Shown here one piece after another: positions 49,940 through 59,253 of a stretch of DNA of 64,000 nt (positions are counted from its first letter, which is position 1; each line of letters opens with the position of its first letter). Below the pieces are notes generated by a model. That model was not told the origin of the DNA. It made no database searches and saw only the letters and a list, made by a program, of their open reading frames with translations. Source of the stretch: Pontitalea aquivivens (GTDB lineage: Bacteria; Pseudomonadota; Alphaproteobacteria; Rhodobacterales; Rhodobacteraceae); contig NZ_JBKFEY010000006.1 in the NCBI RefSeq assembly GCF_046507575.1, forward strand, positions 62,001-126,000, written 5' to 3'. The position numbers and the translations under genes were made by a program.

Positions 49940-50491
49940 ATGAACATTGAGCTGCTTTTGAACCGCATGCCTTCGGACGGGCCCCTGATGCTCAAGGCGC
50001 ATCGCACGCCGGGGCCGGGTTTGCCGCTGCGGCTTGATCCGGTGCTGGTCTTTGCCGCCGCAACCGCGCCCGTGACCTATGAAATCGAAACGATCCGCCA
50101 TCTGGGCCGTGATGTCGCGCTGTGCACCGATCTGCGCCGGTTCAACAATCTGGTCGGCTCGCCCAGCCGGGTGTGGTCGCTGCTGTTCATCGAGATCGAG
50201 GGGTTTGGCGGCATTTCGGCGGTGCTGGACAAGCTGCGGATCCTGCGGCTGGAACGGCCGGATTTGCCGGTGGTGATGGCGTCCACGCGGATGCGGGCGC
50301 ATGATCTGTCGGTCGAACGGCTGTCGATCTGCGATGTGTCGCTGGCGCTGCCCGCGGATGCGGCGGATGTGAACGTGGCGCTGCAAAAGGCGCGGGTGAA
50401 CAATTTTGCCTGGCAGATGCGGCAGATGAACATAGTGGAAGGTGAGGCGGTGGTGCCCGAAGATACGCTGCTTCTGGCGCAGGGGGCCTGA
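49940..50491 (+). CDS. Receiver-like protein of unknown function
   Basis: The start at 49940 follows GGAAGGGGCCGAAC and gives 183 residues; an ATG at 49889, overlapping the upstream stop, would add 17. A central segment has a response-regulator-like rhythm, WSLLFIEIEGFGGISAVLDK and RLERPDLPVVMASTRMRAHD, but the phosphoacceptor Asp position is Glu and the fold looks degenerate. It ends with a strong bidirectional hairpin. It could act as a pseudo-receiver for the hybrid kinase nearby. Weak evidence. Confidence 0.55.
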   Translation: MNIELLLNRMPSDGPLMLKAHRTPGPGLPLRLDPVLVFAAATAPVTYEIETIRHLGRDVALCTDLRRFNNLVGSPSRVWSLLFIEIEGFGGISAVLDKLRILRLERPDLPVVMASTRMRAHDLSVERLSICDVSLALPADAADVNVALQKARVNNFAWQMRQMNIVEGEAVVPEDTLLLAQGA

Positions 50492-50519
50492 CGGGCCGCT
50501 GCCTGCCCGCACGGATGCA

Positions 50520-50551
50520 AAGACGCCCGGATGTCGCCATCCGGGCGTCTT
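50520..50551. terminator. Strong bidirectional terminator
   Basis: AAGACGCCCGGATG / CATCCGGGCGTCTT is a 14-bp perfect stem with the tetraloop TCGC. TGCTTT follows on the plus strand and A-rich sequence precedes it. It separates the convergent genes ending at 50491 and 50568. Confidence 0.8.
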
Positions 50552-50567
50552 GCTTTGGAAGCGGGGG

Positions 50568-51080
50568 TCAGTGGCTGTGAAAGGCGCGATTGGCCAGCGC
50601 CGCCTGCAGGCCCAGGCACAGCGCGGTGCGGGTCAGCGGCGCGCGCAGCGCGGCATCGACCGAGGTCGGGTCGGGTGCCTCAAAGCTGGCCGGATCGGTG
50701 GACCCGGACAGGCAGATCAGCGGCACATGGGGGACGGCATCGCGCAGGGCGCGCAGGGTGGGGTCCTGCGGGCCGGTGGCGCTGTGGCACAGAAGGATGG
50801 CGGGGCCGGACCGCGCGGCGGTCAGTGCCTGATCCGGGGTGGCCACGGACAGGACGGTGCCGCCCAGGGCGCCGGCCCAGGGACGGATCTGCGCCACCAT
50901 GGCGGGGGTCAGGTCCAGGCAGATCAGCATCCGCCCCAGCAACAGGTCGCGCGGCACCAGCGTATCGGCCTGTGGCGGTGCCTGTGGGGGCAGGGGGCGG
51001 ACGGCGGGCCGGATCGCGCGCGAAAACAGCGCGCGCAGATCGGGCAGAAGGGGGCGTCCGTGTTTGCTGATGGCGATCAT
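50568..51080 (-). CDS. Receiver-like protein with degenerate phosphorylation site
   Basis: This is a 170-residue protein. After a Pro-rich N-terminal extension it has DLLLGRMLICLDLTPAMVAQ, then AARSGPAILLCHSATGPQDP and DAVPHVPLICLSGSTDPASF, laid out like a receiver domain (alternating strands and helices). The conserved Asp after strand 3 is Cys/His (LLCHSA). It lies 150 bases after the hybrid kinase gene on the same strand. A non-phosphorylated partner of the kinase is possible; this is inference from context. Confidence 0.55.
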   Translation of the reverse strand: MIAISKHGRPLLPDLRALFSRAIRPAVRPLPPQAPPQADTLVPRDLLLGRMLICLDLTPAMVAQIRPWAGALGGTVLSVATPDQALTAARSGPAILLCHSATGPQDPTLRALRDAVPHVPLICLSGSTDPASFEAPDPTSVDAALRAPLTRTALCLGLQAALANRAFHSH

Positions 51081-51230
51081 GGCGCACTCGGGGATCAGAT
51101 GACTTTACGTTATTTTAATGGTTCCGGGGGGCGAATGCGCGGGCGCGTCCGAGAGGCCGACACGCCAAAGGCGAATGAAATAGAGCGATAAAATATGCGA
51201 AAGGATATGTACCGATCCCTTTGGTCAGGA

Positions 51231-53804
51231 TCAGCCTGTGGCGCAATCGCGGCGCCAGTCGGCCACGGCGCGGCGTGTCTGTTGCCAGATTTCGGGCAGT
51301 TGCGCCAGAACCGGCGCCAGGGCATCGGCATCGCCGGATTGGGCCAGCTGTTCGGCCCGGATCAGTTCGGCGCGCAGGTGGGTCAGCCCGAAGGTGGCGG
51401 CAGACCCCGCCTCTTTATGCGCCCGCTGGGCCACGCGGTCCAGGTCCAGCAACGTGCTGTCGGTGGTGGCCAGTTTGGCAAAGCCGCGGTCAGCCTCGGC
51501 CAGATAGTTGTCCAGAAGCCGCGCAAAGCGGTCAGAGGGCAGGGTATCGTGCATTTCCTGCAGATGTGCGGCATCCAGCAGGGGCGTGTCGGGCGCGGCG
51601 GGGTCATCGGTCCCGCAATCGCCACAAATCCGCGCGATCGCGTCACGCAGCCTGGTGCGTGAGATGGGCTTGACGACGACCTCGGCCATCCCTGCCTGCT
51701 GGAACTGTGTGCTGTCCGAGGCATGGGCGGTCAGCGCCGCCACCGGCGTGGCCCGGTTCGGCCCCTGCCCGTTACGGATCGCGCGGGTGGCGGCGATGCC
51801 GTTCATGCGCGGCATGCTGATATCCATCAGGATCAGGTCAAAGTGCTGCGTCTGGGCCAGATCGACGGCTTCCCGGCCATCATGCGCCTCGGTCACGGTA
51901 TGGCCTTCGCGCTGCAGCAATTCGCGCAGGACCAGGCGGTTGACGGGATTATCCTCGGCCATCAGGACGGACAGCTGGCGGATCGACTGTGCAGAGGCCG
52001 GGCTGGCCGGTGCGGGTTCGTCGGGTTCGGCCGCCAGATCGGTCAGCGGCACAGTCAGGGTGAAGGTGCTGCCGATGCCCAGCTGGCTTTCCACCGTCAG
52101 GTTGCCGCCCAGCTTGCGCGCCAGCCGCCGTGCGATGCCAAGGCCCAGCCCGGTACCCCCGGCGGTGCGTTCATAGGATTGGTCGATGGTGACGAAATCG
52201 CTGAAAATGCGGGTGATATTGGCCTGGCTGATGCCGATGCCGGTATCGGCCACGGCGATGCGATAGGGGCCGGTCGGGTCGGGGCGGTCCAGCGTGATGG
52301 TGATGCGGCCGTTGCTGGTGAACTTGTTGGCATTGCTGATCAGGTTGAACAGGATCTGGCGCAGCCATTTCGGATCGCTTTGCACGCGCCGGTCCTGGCC
52401 CAGGTTGTCGACCACCTCAATCCGGTTGTGGCGCGCCTGCGCCAGCCCGTTCTGGTTTGCCGCCACCTCACGCACCAGCGTCTGCAGGCTGAGCGGCATC
52501 GGATTGGGGGCCATCGTCCCCGAATCGATCTGAGAGATGTCCAGAACGTCGTTGACATGTTGCATCAGGAATTCGCCGGACGCGCGCATCACCTCGGCCA
52601 GGCGGGCCTGTTCGGGGGTCAGGTCGGTATCTTCCAGAAGCTGCAGCGTGCCCAGAAGGCCATTCAGCGGCGTGCGGATTTCATGGCTCATGACCTGAAG
52701 CATCGCCTGCTTGGCCTTTTCCCCGGCGATCGCCCGGTCGCGGGCCTGCCGCAGTTCATTTTCCCGGTCCAGCCGTCCGGTGATGTCGCGGGCGAAGGCG
52801 ACATAGCTTTCGCCCTTGCGGTCGGGCAGGGCATTGATCGCGAATTCGATCGGGAATTGCCGCCCGCTTTTGTGCCGGGCCATCATCAGGCTTAGTCCGG
52901 TGCCGCTCAGGTTGCGCAGGCTGTCGACGATGGGTATCGCTCTGGTCTGTTCGACCTCAAGCAGATCGGCGGGCATTCCCAGCGCCTCGGCCCGGGTATA
53001 GCCATAGATGCGTTCGGCGGCGGCGTTGAATTCGGCGATGCGGCCATCGGCGTCGACCTCGACCACCGCATCCAGCGTATTGGCCAGGATGGTGCCGATG
53101 CGTTCATGCATCATCCGCTCGGCCCGGGCGCGGGCGGTGTTGATCGCCGACAGCCGCGCCAGAATGGCCACCGCCAGCAGCAGGAAGATGACCAGCGCCA
53201 CCGTCAGCACCGCCAGATCGCGCAGCGTCGTGACAAAGTCGGCGCGGCGTTGATCCGCCAGCGCCGAGGACAGCTGAATCCCGGTCAGCGCGATGGTGCG
53301 CACCGCGGGGCGGATCGCGGTGGTGGCCAGTTCCAGTTCGTGCAGTTGCAGGCGGAATTCGTGGTCGGGCGCATCCACCATGGGGGCCGCGTCGTGCAGG
53401 AAGCCCGTCACCTCATCCAGGGCGTGGGCCACATCGCGGCCTTCGCGCAGCGGCGCGTGCAGCGGGCTTTGCGACAGGATCATGATCCGGCTGTAGAAGA
53501 TGTCAAAGCGCAGCCGGACCTTGCCCAGATCCATCGCCGGGTTTTCGCGCGCTTCATGCAGGGCCAGCTGCAGCGAAATCAGCTCGACCTCGGTCTGGGC
53601 CAGGTTCCACGGCACCTTGTCCGATTCCGCCGAAGTCTTGACGTCGATCTGCTGGGCCACGCGTGAAGCCAGAAAGATCGACACGGCGATGCAAAGCCCC
53701 ACCGCCGCCGTGACCAGCGCAAAGTAAAGGCCGCTGCGGTTCAGGCTGCGCGCCAGTCGTCCCAGAACGCGTCGCTGCCCGGCGCTGATCTGCCCGCCAA
53801 ACAT
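51231..53804 (-). CDS. Hybrid sensor histidine kinase (PAS-HK-REC-HPt)
   Basis: The 857-residue protein has membrane segments at about 27-47 and 195-218, flanking a periplasmic helical region of ~145 residues. The cytoplasmic part has a PAS domain (about 235-345), the H-box VMSHEIRTPLNGLLG with His374, an ATPase domain (NLISNANKF, DTGIGI, GGTGLGLGIA), a receiver (LILMDISMPRMNG with Asp661) and an HPt domain with QRAHKEAGSAATFG and His796. This is a complete His-Asp-His phosphorelay like ArcB or TorS. It lies 3 bases after a periplasmic molybdopterin-binding-like protein gene. The final acceptor is probably the NarL-type regulator encoded divergently at 54678. Confidence 0.92.
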   Translation of the reverse strand: MFGGQISAGQRRVLGRLARSLNRSGLYFALVTAAVGLCIAVSIFLASRVAQQIDVKTSAESDKVPWNLAQTEVELISLQLALHEARENPAMDLGKVRLRFDIFYSRIMILSQSPLHAPLREGRDVAHALDEVTGFLHDAAPMVDAPDHEFRLQLHELELATTAIRPAVRTIALTGIQLSSALADQRRADFVTTLRDLAVLTVALVIFLLLAVAILARLSAINTARARAERMMHERIGTILANTLDAVVEVDADGRIAEFNAAAERIYGYTRAEALGMPADLLEVEQTRAIPIVDSLRNLSGTGLSLMMARHKSGRQFPIEFAINALPDRKGESYVAFARDITGRLDRENELRQARDRAIAGEKAKQAMLQVMSHEIRTPLNGLLGTLQLLEDTDLTPEQARLAEVMRASGEFLMQHVNDVLDISQIDSGTMAPNPMPLSLQTLVREVAANQNGLAQARHNRIEVVDNLGQDRRVQSDPKWLRQILFNLISNANKFTSNGRITITLDRPDPTGPYRIAVADTGIGISQANITRIFSDFVTIDQSYERTAGGTGLGLGIARRLARKLGGNLTVESQLGIGSTFTLTVPLTDLAAEPDEPAPASPASAQSIRQLSVLMAEDNPVNRLVLRELLQREGHTVTEAHDGREAVDLAQTQHFDLILMDISMPRMNGIAATRAIRNGQGPNRATPVAALTAHASDSTQFQQAGMAEVVVKPISRTRLRDAIARICGDCGTDDPAAPDTPLLDAAHLQEMHDTLPSDRFARLLDNYLAEADRGFAKLATTDSTLLDLDRVAQRAHKEAGSAATFGLTHLRAELIRAEQLAQSGDADALAPVLAQLPEIWQQTRRAVADWRRDCATG

Positions 53805-53807
53805 GCC

Positions 53808-54347
53808 CTATGGCTTTGCCGTCATGCGGACCAGTTGCCAGATGCTGCGGGCATAGATCGCTTCGGTCTGGTAATCTGGATTGGAATCATAGGGATAGAT
53901 GATCCAGAGCGGGCCGTTCCCACGCACCGTCATTTCCCTGCCATCGCGGCGGAAGGCGATGATCGGGCCGCCGTCGACCGCATCGCTGACCGGGATGGCG
54001 ACACCGTAATCATTGGCGGCGATGGCCTGGATCTGGCCGGTGCGGATGTCAAGCCGGTCCAGCAGCGCGCGCAGGGGCACGCCTTCGAAACGGATCACCC
54101 CCCGGGTCCAGAGCGTCGAGGTTTCCACCACGACCGTGCCAAGCGATTCCAGCATCGCCAGATCGAATTGTGCCGCGCCGGGGGCATTCGTCACGCCAAT
54201 GGCACCATCCACCGTCAGGACCACGCGGCCCGTCGGTTGGGACAGATCCGCCGCGATTGCCGGCGCCGCGAAAAAAGCAAATAAAGCCAGCAGGACAGGG
54301 GCACAGCGCCTTGTGAACGGGTCTGTCTTGGGAAATGCGAACATCAT
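53808..54347 (-). CDS. Periplasmic protein related to molybdopterin-binding oxidoreductases
   Basis: Starting at 54347 (or the next codon) gives a 179-residue precursor with signal peptide VLLALFAFFAAPAIA before ADLS. The mature part reads VLTVDGAIGVTNAPGAAQFD, FEGVPLRALLDRLDIR, ANDYGVAIPVSDAVDGGPII and NGPLWIIYPYDSNPDYQ, the short version of the oxidoreductase molybdopterin-binding domain (L-G-V-PL-LL at the centre). The cofactor-ligating Cys of true enzymes is absent, so it is probably a ligand sensor rather than an enzyme. It is co-transcribed with the hybrid kinase and likely acts as its periplasmic sensing partner. Confidence 0.75.
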   Translation of the reverse strand: MMFAFPKTDPFTRRCAPVLLALFAFFAAPAIAADLSQPTGRVVLTVDGAIGVTNAPGAAQFDLAMLESLGTVVVETSTLWTRGVIRFEGVPLRALLDRLDIRTGQIQAIAANDYGVAIPVSDAVDGGPIIAFRRDGREMTVRGNGPLWIIYPYDSNPDYQTEAIYARSIWQLVRMTAKP

Positions 54348-54677
54348 GCAGCAACTCATCTGGAACGGGGCCGGGCGCGGGATCGTGCCGGGCATGGTGC
54401 ATGTGAATATCTGCGGCTGTCTTTCGAAAATCCATAGTCTCTTAAGGATAGTAGATGATCTACTGAAAACCATATGTATACGAATTCTGCCTAACCTGAG
54501 CGTGGGCGAACCGTTACGAAACCCTGAATTGCTGATACTTTCGTGTACTGTAACGATGAAAAAGATCATCCCGATGTATTCTGCGGTGGCGCTGGCTGTG
54601 CTATACCACAAGTTGAACAGGGGGACCGATCTGCCAACACGGGAAACGGGCAGTTGTACGATACGGCTGGGAAACTG
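54348..54677. promoter_or_regulatory. Divergent control region with a 15-bp inverted repeat
   Basis: This 330-base region separates the sensor/kinase operon and the response-regulator gene. It is A+T-richer than its surroundings at about 54430-54490 and contains AGTAGATGATCTACT at 54450-54464, a perfect 6-3-6 inverted repeat. The divergent NarL-type regulator is a plausible binder. No further gene was recognised, though short frames exist. Confidence 0.45.
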
Positions 54678-55280
54678 ATGAAGATACTTGTTGCCGACGA
54701 TCACGGACTGGTGCGCGAAACGATCTGTGCCTTCATTGAGACGCAGGAAGGTGCCAGCGTCGTGCAGGCCAGCAATCTGCAAGAGGCGCTTGACCGGATT
54801 GATGATGCCGGCCCCTTCGACCTGGTGTTGCTGGATTACAAGATGCCGGGCATGGACGGGCTTGCGGGACTGGAACGTGTGTTGGCGCACAGCGGCGGGC
54901 GGCCGGTGGCGCTGTTGTCGGGCAACATCTCGCGCGCGACGGTCGAACAGGCGCTGACGGCGGGGGCGGCGGGTTTTGTGCCCAAGACGCTGGCGTCTAA
55001 ATCGCTGTTGCAGGCGCTGCGCTTCATGATCGCGGGCGAAAAATATGTGCCCTTCGATTTCATGCGCCAGCCCGATGCGCCGGCGGATTCGCAATTCACC
55101 CCGCGCGAAATGCGCGTGCTGCAGGGGATTTGCGAAGGCAAGGCCAACAAGGTGATCGCCGCCGATCTGGGCCTGCAAGAGGTGACGATCAAGCTGCATG
55201 TGAAATCGGTATGCCGCAAGCTGGGCGCGCGCAACCGCACCCATGCCGCGATGATCGCGCGCGACCTGCGGCTGGTCTGA
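54678..55280 (+). CDS. NarL/LuxR-type response regulator
   Basis: The start MKILVADDHGLVRETICAFI at 54678 gives 200 residues. The receiver has the acidic pair ADD, the phosphoacceptor Asp in LVLLDYKMPGMDGL (about residue 54), and a conserved Lys in GFVPKTL. A GerE-type helix-turn-helix follows at about 135-195, FTPREMRVLQGICEGKANKV and QEVTIKLHVKSVCRKLGARN. It is divergent from the hybrid kinase operon and probably receives phosphate from its HPt domain. It may control that operon and other, unknown targets. Confidence 0.9.
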   Translation: MKILVADDHGLVRETICAFIETQEGASVVQASNLQEALDRIDDAGPFDLVLLDYKMPGMDGLAGLERVLAHSGGRPVALLSGNISRATVEQALTAGAAGFVPKTLASKSLLQALRFMIAGEKYVPFDFMRQPDAPADSQFTPREMRVLQGICEGKANKVIAADLGLQEVTIKLHVKSVCRKLGARNRTHAAMIARDLRLV

Positions 55281-55290
55281 ATCGGCGCGA

Positions 55291-55494
55291 TCAGATCGAA
55301 CTGGCGGCCTGGACCACCAGATCATCCAGCCCCGTGCCCCCTTTGGCGACATGGTCGCGCAGTTGCTGGCGCATCCGCGGTTCCCAGAAGTCGCGCAGAT
55401 GGGCGGCCACGCGGTCGCTGGCATCCGTCCCGGGCTGCGATTTGAAGAAGATGGCGATCTGGTTCGCCATATGGACCATTTTTTCAGGCGACAT
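55291..55494 (-). CDS. fdsD: Formate dehydrogenase delta subunit
   Basis: The start at 55494 (MSPEKMVHMANQIAIFFKSQ) gives 67 residues. The product fits FdsD, a small protein required for activity and assembly of the NAD-dependent formate dehydrogenase. Typical features are MVHMANQIAxFF near the start and DRVAAHLRDFWEPRMRQQLR. It overlaps the fdsC end by 11 bases and is the last gene of the operon. Confidence 0.88.
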   Translation of the reverse strand: MSPEKMVHMANQIAIFFKSQPGTDASDRVAAHLRDFWEPRMRQQLRDHVAKGGTGLDDLVVQAASSI

Positions 55495-56305
55495 CGGGGA
55501 TCTCGGATGTGATGCGGTGGGCGTGGGAATAAATGTCAAAGCCCTCGCCCCGCGCAAAGGCGACAAGGGTGATGCCCGCACCCTCGGCCAGACGCTGGGC
55601 ATGGGCGGTCGGGGCGGATACGGCGATCAGCATCGGGCAGCCGGCCAGCGCGGATTTCTGCACCAGTTCCACCGACAACCGGCTGGACAGCACGAAGGCG
55701 CCGGTGCCGGGGTCAAGCCCCTGTCGCGCCATCGCGCCGATCAGCTTGTCCAGCGCGTTGTGGCGGCCCACATCTTCGCGCAGCAACAGCATTTCGCCAT
55801 CCGGGCGCAGGAAGCCCGCGGCATGGGTGGCGCGGGTCTGGTCATAAAGCATCTGGCCCGCGCGCAAGGTATCGCCCGCGCGCGCGACCGTGGCGCGGGC
55901 AAAACGCGGGCCGGGGCGGTCGATGCGGGGCAGGGGGCGCAGGGCCTGATCCAGACTGTCGATTCCGCACAGCCCGCAGCCCACCGGCCCCGCCATGAAC
56001 CGCCGCCGCGCCGCAAGTTGCGCGCCGCGATCGGCGGCCAGCCACAGCCGCGCCTCGATGCCCGCGTCATGGGTGACCTGTTCGAAATCGCGGATCTGCG
56101 CCAGATCGGTGACGATGCCTTCGGACAGGGAAAATCCCACCGCGAAATCGGCGATGTCGCCGGGGGTGGCCATCATCACCGCCTGGGTCGACCCGTCATA
56201 GACCATGGCCACGGGTACCTCTTCGGGCAGGGCGCGGCGCAGGGGCATTGCCGCCCCGGATCGGTGCGCGGTGCCGGAAACGCTGCGGGCGGGGGGCAGG
56301 GGCAT
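55484..56305 (-). CDS. fdsC: Formate dehydrogenase accessory sulfurtransferase (FdhD/FdsC)
   Basis: The start at 56305 (MPLPPARSVSGTAHRSGAAM) gives 273 residues. It has the FdhD sulfur-transfer motif GPVGCGLCGIDSLDQ (Cys110 and Cys113), EDVGRHNALDKLIG and SSRLSVELVQKSALAGCPML. FdhD proteins pass sulfur to the molybdenum cofactor; the Rhodobacter FdsC also binds and protects the sulfurated cofactor before insertion into FdsA. It lies 4 bases after the fdsA stop. Confidence 0.9.
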   Translation of the reverse strand: MPLPPARSVSGTAHRSGAAMPLRRALPEEVPVAMVYDGSTQAVMMATPGDIADFAVGFSLSEGIVTDLAQIRDFEQVTHDAGIEARLWLAADRGAQLAARRRFMAGPVGCGLCGIDSLDQALRPLPRIDRPGPRFARATVARAGDTLRAGQMLYDQTRATHAAGFLRPDGEMLLLREDVGRHNALDKLIGAMARQGLDPGTGAFVLSSRLSVELVQKSALAGCPMLIAVSAPTAHAQRLAEGAGITLVAFARGEGFDIYSHAHRITSEIPDVA

Positions 56306-56309
56306 GGCG

Positions 56310-59207
56310 CTATTCCGCCGCGGGCAGCACACGGCGCGCCCGTTCCGCCTGGGCCGTGTAATCGACCTGCCAGTCGCTGGGCCCGTTTGAGGGGCTGACC
56401 TGCACCGCCGTCACCTTGTATTCGGGGCAGTTCGTGGCCCAGTCGGAATAATCGGTGGTGATGACATTGGCCTGGGTGTCGGGGTGGTGGAAGGTGGTAT
56501 AGACCACGCCGGGGCTGACCCGGTCGGTGATCCGCGCGCGCAGGGTGGTTTCGCCCGACCGGCTGGCCAGGCGAACCTGGTCGCCATCCTTCACGCCGCG
56601 GACCTCGGCGTCATGGGGATGGATTTCCAGCAGATCCTGATCATGCCAGACCACATTTTCGGTGCGCCGGGTCTGGGCGCCGACATTGTATTGCGACAGG
56701 ATGCGCCCCGTGGTCAGCAACAGCGGAAATCGTGGCCCGGTCTTTTCATCGGTGGCCACATATTCGGTGACGATGAACCGCCCCTTGCCGCGCACGAAGC
56801 CATCGACATGCATCATCGGCGTGCCTTCGGGCGCGGCGTCGTTGCAGGGCCACTGGACCGACCCCAGCCGGTCCAGCAGATCATAGCTGACGCCCGCGAA
56901 GGTGGGCGTGGTCGCGGCTATTTCCGCCATGATCTGCGCGGGGTGGTCATAGGCCCAGCCCGCCCCCATCGCATTGGCCAGCATCTGGGTGATTTCCCAA
57001 TCGGCAAAGCCCTGACGCGGGGCCATCACGCGGCGCACAGGGTTGATGCGGCGTTCGGCATTGGTGAAGGTGCCGTCCTTTTCCAGAAAGGTGGACCCGG
57101 GCAGAAAGACATGGGCGTAATTCGATGTCTCGTTCAGGAACAGGTCATGCACGATGACGCAATCCATCGCGGCCAGCCCCGCGGCCACATGTTTGGTATC
57201 GGGATCGGATTGCAGGATATCCTCACCCTGGCAATACAGCCCCCTGAAGGTACCATCGACCGCGGCATCCAGCATGTTTGGGATGCGCAGGCCGGGTTCG
57301 GGGTCGATCGTCACGCCCCAGGCGCGTTCAAAGATTTCACGCACCTGCGGCAGTTTCACATGGCGATACCCGGGCAGTTCGTGCGGAAAGCTGCCCATGT
57401 CGCAGGACCCCTGCACATTGTTCTGCCCGCGCAGCGGGTTCACCCCCACGCCGGGCCGGCCGATATTGCCGGTCAGCATGGCCAGGTTGGCAATCGCCAT
57501 CACGGTGGTGGATCCCTGCGAATGTTCGGTCACGCCCAGCCCGTAATAGATCGCGCCATTGCCGCCGGTGGCAAAGACCCGGGCCGCGGCGCGCAGATCG
57601 GCGGCGGGCACGCCGGTCAGGGCCTCGGTCGCCTCGGGGGAATGGCGCGGGTCGGCGATGAATTCGGCATAGGTCAGGAATTCGTCCCAGTCACAGCGGG
57701 CGCGGATGAAGGTTTCATCCATCAGCCCCTCGGTCACGATGACATGGGCCATCGCGGTGACGACGGCGACATTGGTGCCCGGGCGCAGCGCCAGATGATG
57801 GGCCGCCGCGACATGCGCCGATTTCACCAGATCGATCCGGCGCGGATCCACCACGATCAGCTGGGCCCCCGCGCGCAGCCGCCGCTTCAGCCGGCTGGCA
57901 AAGACCGGGTGCCCGTCGGTCGGGTTGGCGCCGATCACCATGACCACATCGGCGGCCTCGACACTGTCGAAATCCTGGGTGCCGGCGCTGGTGCCGAAGG
58001 TCTGGCTCAGCCCATAGCCGGTGGGCGAATGGCAGACCCGCGCGCAGGTATCGGTGTTGTTGTTGCCAAAGACCGCCCGGGCCAGTTTCTGCACCAGAAA
58101 GGTTTCCTCATTCGTGCAGCGGCTGGATGTGATGACCCCGATGCTTTTCTGCCCGTGGCGGGCCTGTATCGCGCGCAGGCGGGCGGCGGCAAAGCCGACC
58201 GCCTCGTCCCAGCCGACCTCACGCCAGGGGTCGGTGATCCGGTCGCGGATCATGGGTTTCAGGATGCGGTCGCGATGCGTGGCATAGCCATAGGCGAACC
58301 GGCCCTTGACGCAGGAATGGCCGCGATTGGCCTTGCCATGTTTCCAGGGCACCATGCGCACCAGCTGATCGCCGTTCATCTCGGCCCTGAAGGAACAGCC
58401 CACCCCGCAATAGGCGCAGGTGGTCACCACCGACCGGGTCGGCGTGCCCAGCTCGATCACCGATTTTTCCTGCAGGGTCGCGGTCGGGCAGGCCTGCACG
58501 CAGGCGCCGCAACTGACACAATCCGAGGACAGGAAATCATCCCCCCCCGCGCCCGCGCTGACCCGGCTGTCAAAACCACGCCCCTCGATCGTCAGGGCAA
58601 AGGTGCCCTGCACCTCTTCGCAGGCGCGCACACAGCGGCTGCAAACAATGCATTTGGCCGGATCATAGGTGAAATAGGGGTTGCTTTCATCCTTGGCCCG
58701 CCACTGCGGATTGGCCGCGCCGGATGTGTCGCGCGCGGTGAAATGGTTGGCCACCTGGCCCCCCGCGGGCGCCCTGTAGCGCACATCGCGCAGCCCCACC
58801 GCCCCGGCCATGTCCTGCAATTCGCAATCGCCATTGGCCGCGCAGGTCAGGCAATCCAGCGGATGGTCCGAGATATACAGCTCCATCACCCCCCGGCGCA
58901 GCTTGCGCAGCTTGTCGGATTGGGTATGCACCACCATCCCCGGCGCCACCGGCGTGGTGCAGGATGCGGGCGTGCCGCGCCGGCCCTCAATCTCGACCAC
59001 GCACAACCGGCAGGACCCGAAAGCCTCCAGATTGTCCGATGCGCACAGCTTTGGCACCGCAATCCCCGCCCCGGCGGCCGCGCGCATGACCGATGTGCCC
59101 TCGGGCACGGTCACCTCGAACCCGTCGATGTGCAGCGTGACCGGCGCGCCGGTTTTCGCGGGCGTGCCCATGTCGCGGTCGTCCCAGGGGATGATCAGAT
59201 CCTTCAT
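56310..59207 (-). CDS. fdsA: NAD-dependent formate dehydrogenase alpha (catalytic) subunit
   Basis: The 965-residue molybdoenzyme has an N-terminal [2Fe-2S] domain (Cys55, 66, 69, 83), a His-Cys3 cluster (HPLDCLTCAANGDC), two [4Fe-4S] clusters (CIVCSRCVRAC, then CVSCGACVQAC) and the CAYCGVGC cluster of the catalytic part. The likely Mo-ligand Cys is in CARVCHSPTGYGLSQ (about 392, equivalent to Cys386 of the Rhodobacter capsulatus enzyme). It oxidises formate to CO2 in the cytoplasm and passes electrons through FdsG/FdsB to NAD. The whole operon is fdsG-B-A-C-D. A hairpin lies in the gap to fdsB. Confidence 0.95.
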   Translation of the reverse strand: MKDLIIPWDDRDMGTPAKTGAPVTLHIDGFEVTVPEGTSVMRAAAGAGIAVPKLCASDNLEAFGSCRLCVVEIEGRRGTPASCTTPVAPGMVVHTQSDKLRKLRRGVMELYISDHPLDCLTCAANGDCELQDMAGAVGLRDVRYRAPAGGQVANHFTARDTSGAANPQWRAKDESNPYFTYDPAKCIVCSRCVRACEEVQGTFALTIEGRGFDSRVSAGAGGDDFLSSDCVSCGACVQACPTATLQEKSVIELGTPTRSVVTTCAYCGVGCSFRAEMNGDQLVRMVPWKHGKANRGHSCVKGRFAYGYATHRDRILKPMIRDRITDPWREVGWDEAVGFAAARLRAIQARHGQKSIGVITSSRCTNEETFLVQKLARAVFGNNNTDTCARVCHSPTGYGLSQTFGTSAGTQDFDSVEAADVVMVIGANPTDGHPVFASRLKRRLRAGAQLIVVDPRRIDLVKSAHVAAAHHLALRPGTNVAVVTAMAHVIVTEGLMDETFIRARCDWDEFLTYAEFIADPRHSPEATEALTGVPAADLRAAARVFATGGNGAIYYGLGVTEHSQGSTTVMAIANLAMLTGNIGRPGVGVNPLRGQNNVQGSCDMGSFPHELPGYRHVKLPQVREIFERAWGVTIDPEPGLRIPNMLDAAVDGTFRGLYCQGEDILQSDPDTKHVAAGLAAMDCVIVHDLFLNETSNYAHVFLPGSTFLEKDGTFTNAERRINPVRRVMAPRQGFADWEITQMLANAMGAGWAYDHPAQIMAEIAATTPTFAGVSYDLLDRLGSVQWPCNDAAPEGTPMMHVDGFVRGKGRFIVTEYVATDEKTGPRFPLLLTTGRILSQYNVGAQTRRTENVVWHDQDLLEIHPHDAEVRGVKDGDQVRLASRSGETTLRARITDRVSPGVVYTTFHHPDTQANVITTDYSDWATNCPEYKVTAVQVSPSNGPSDWQVDYTAQAERARRVLPAAE

Positions 59208-59253
59208 GGCGCGGGCCTTTGCTTCTTCTTGGCAAAAATACTCTGGGGGGCAC

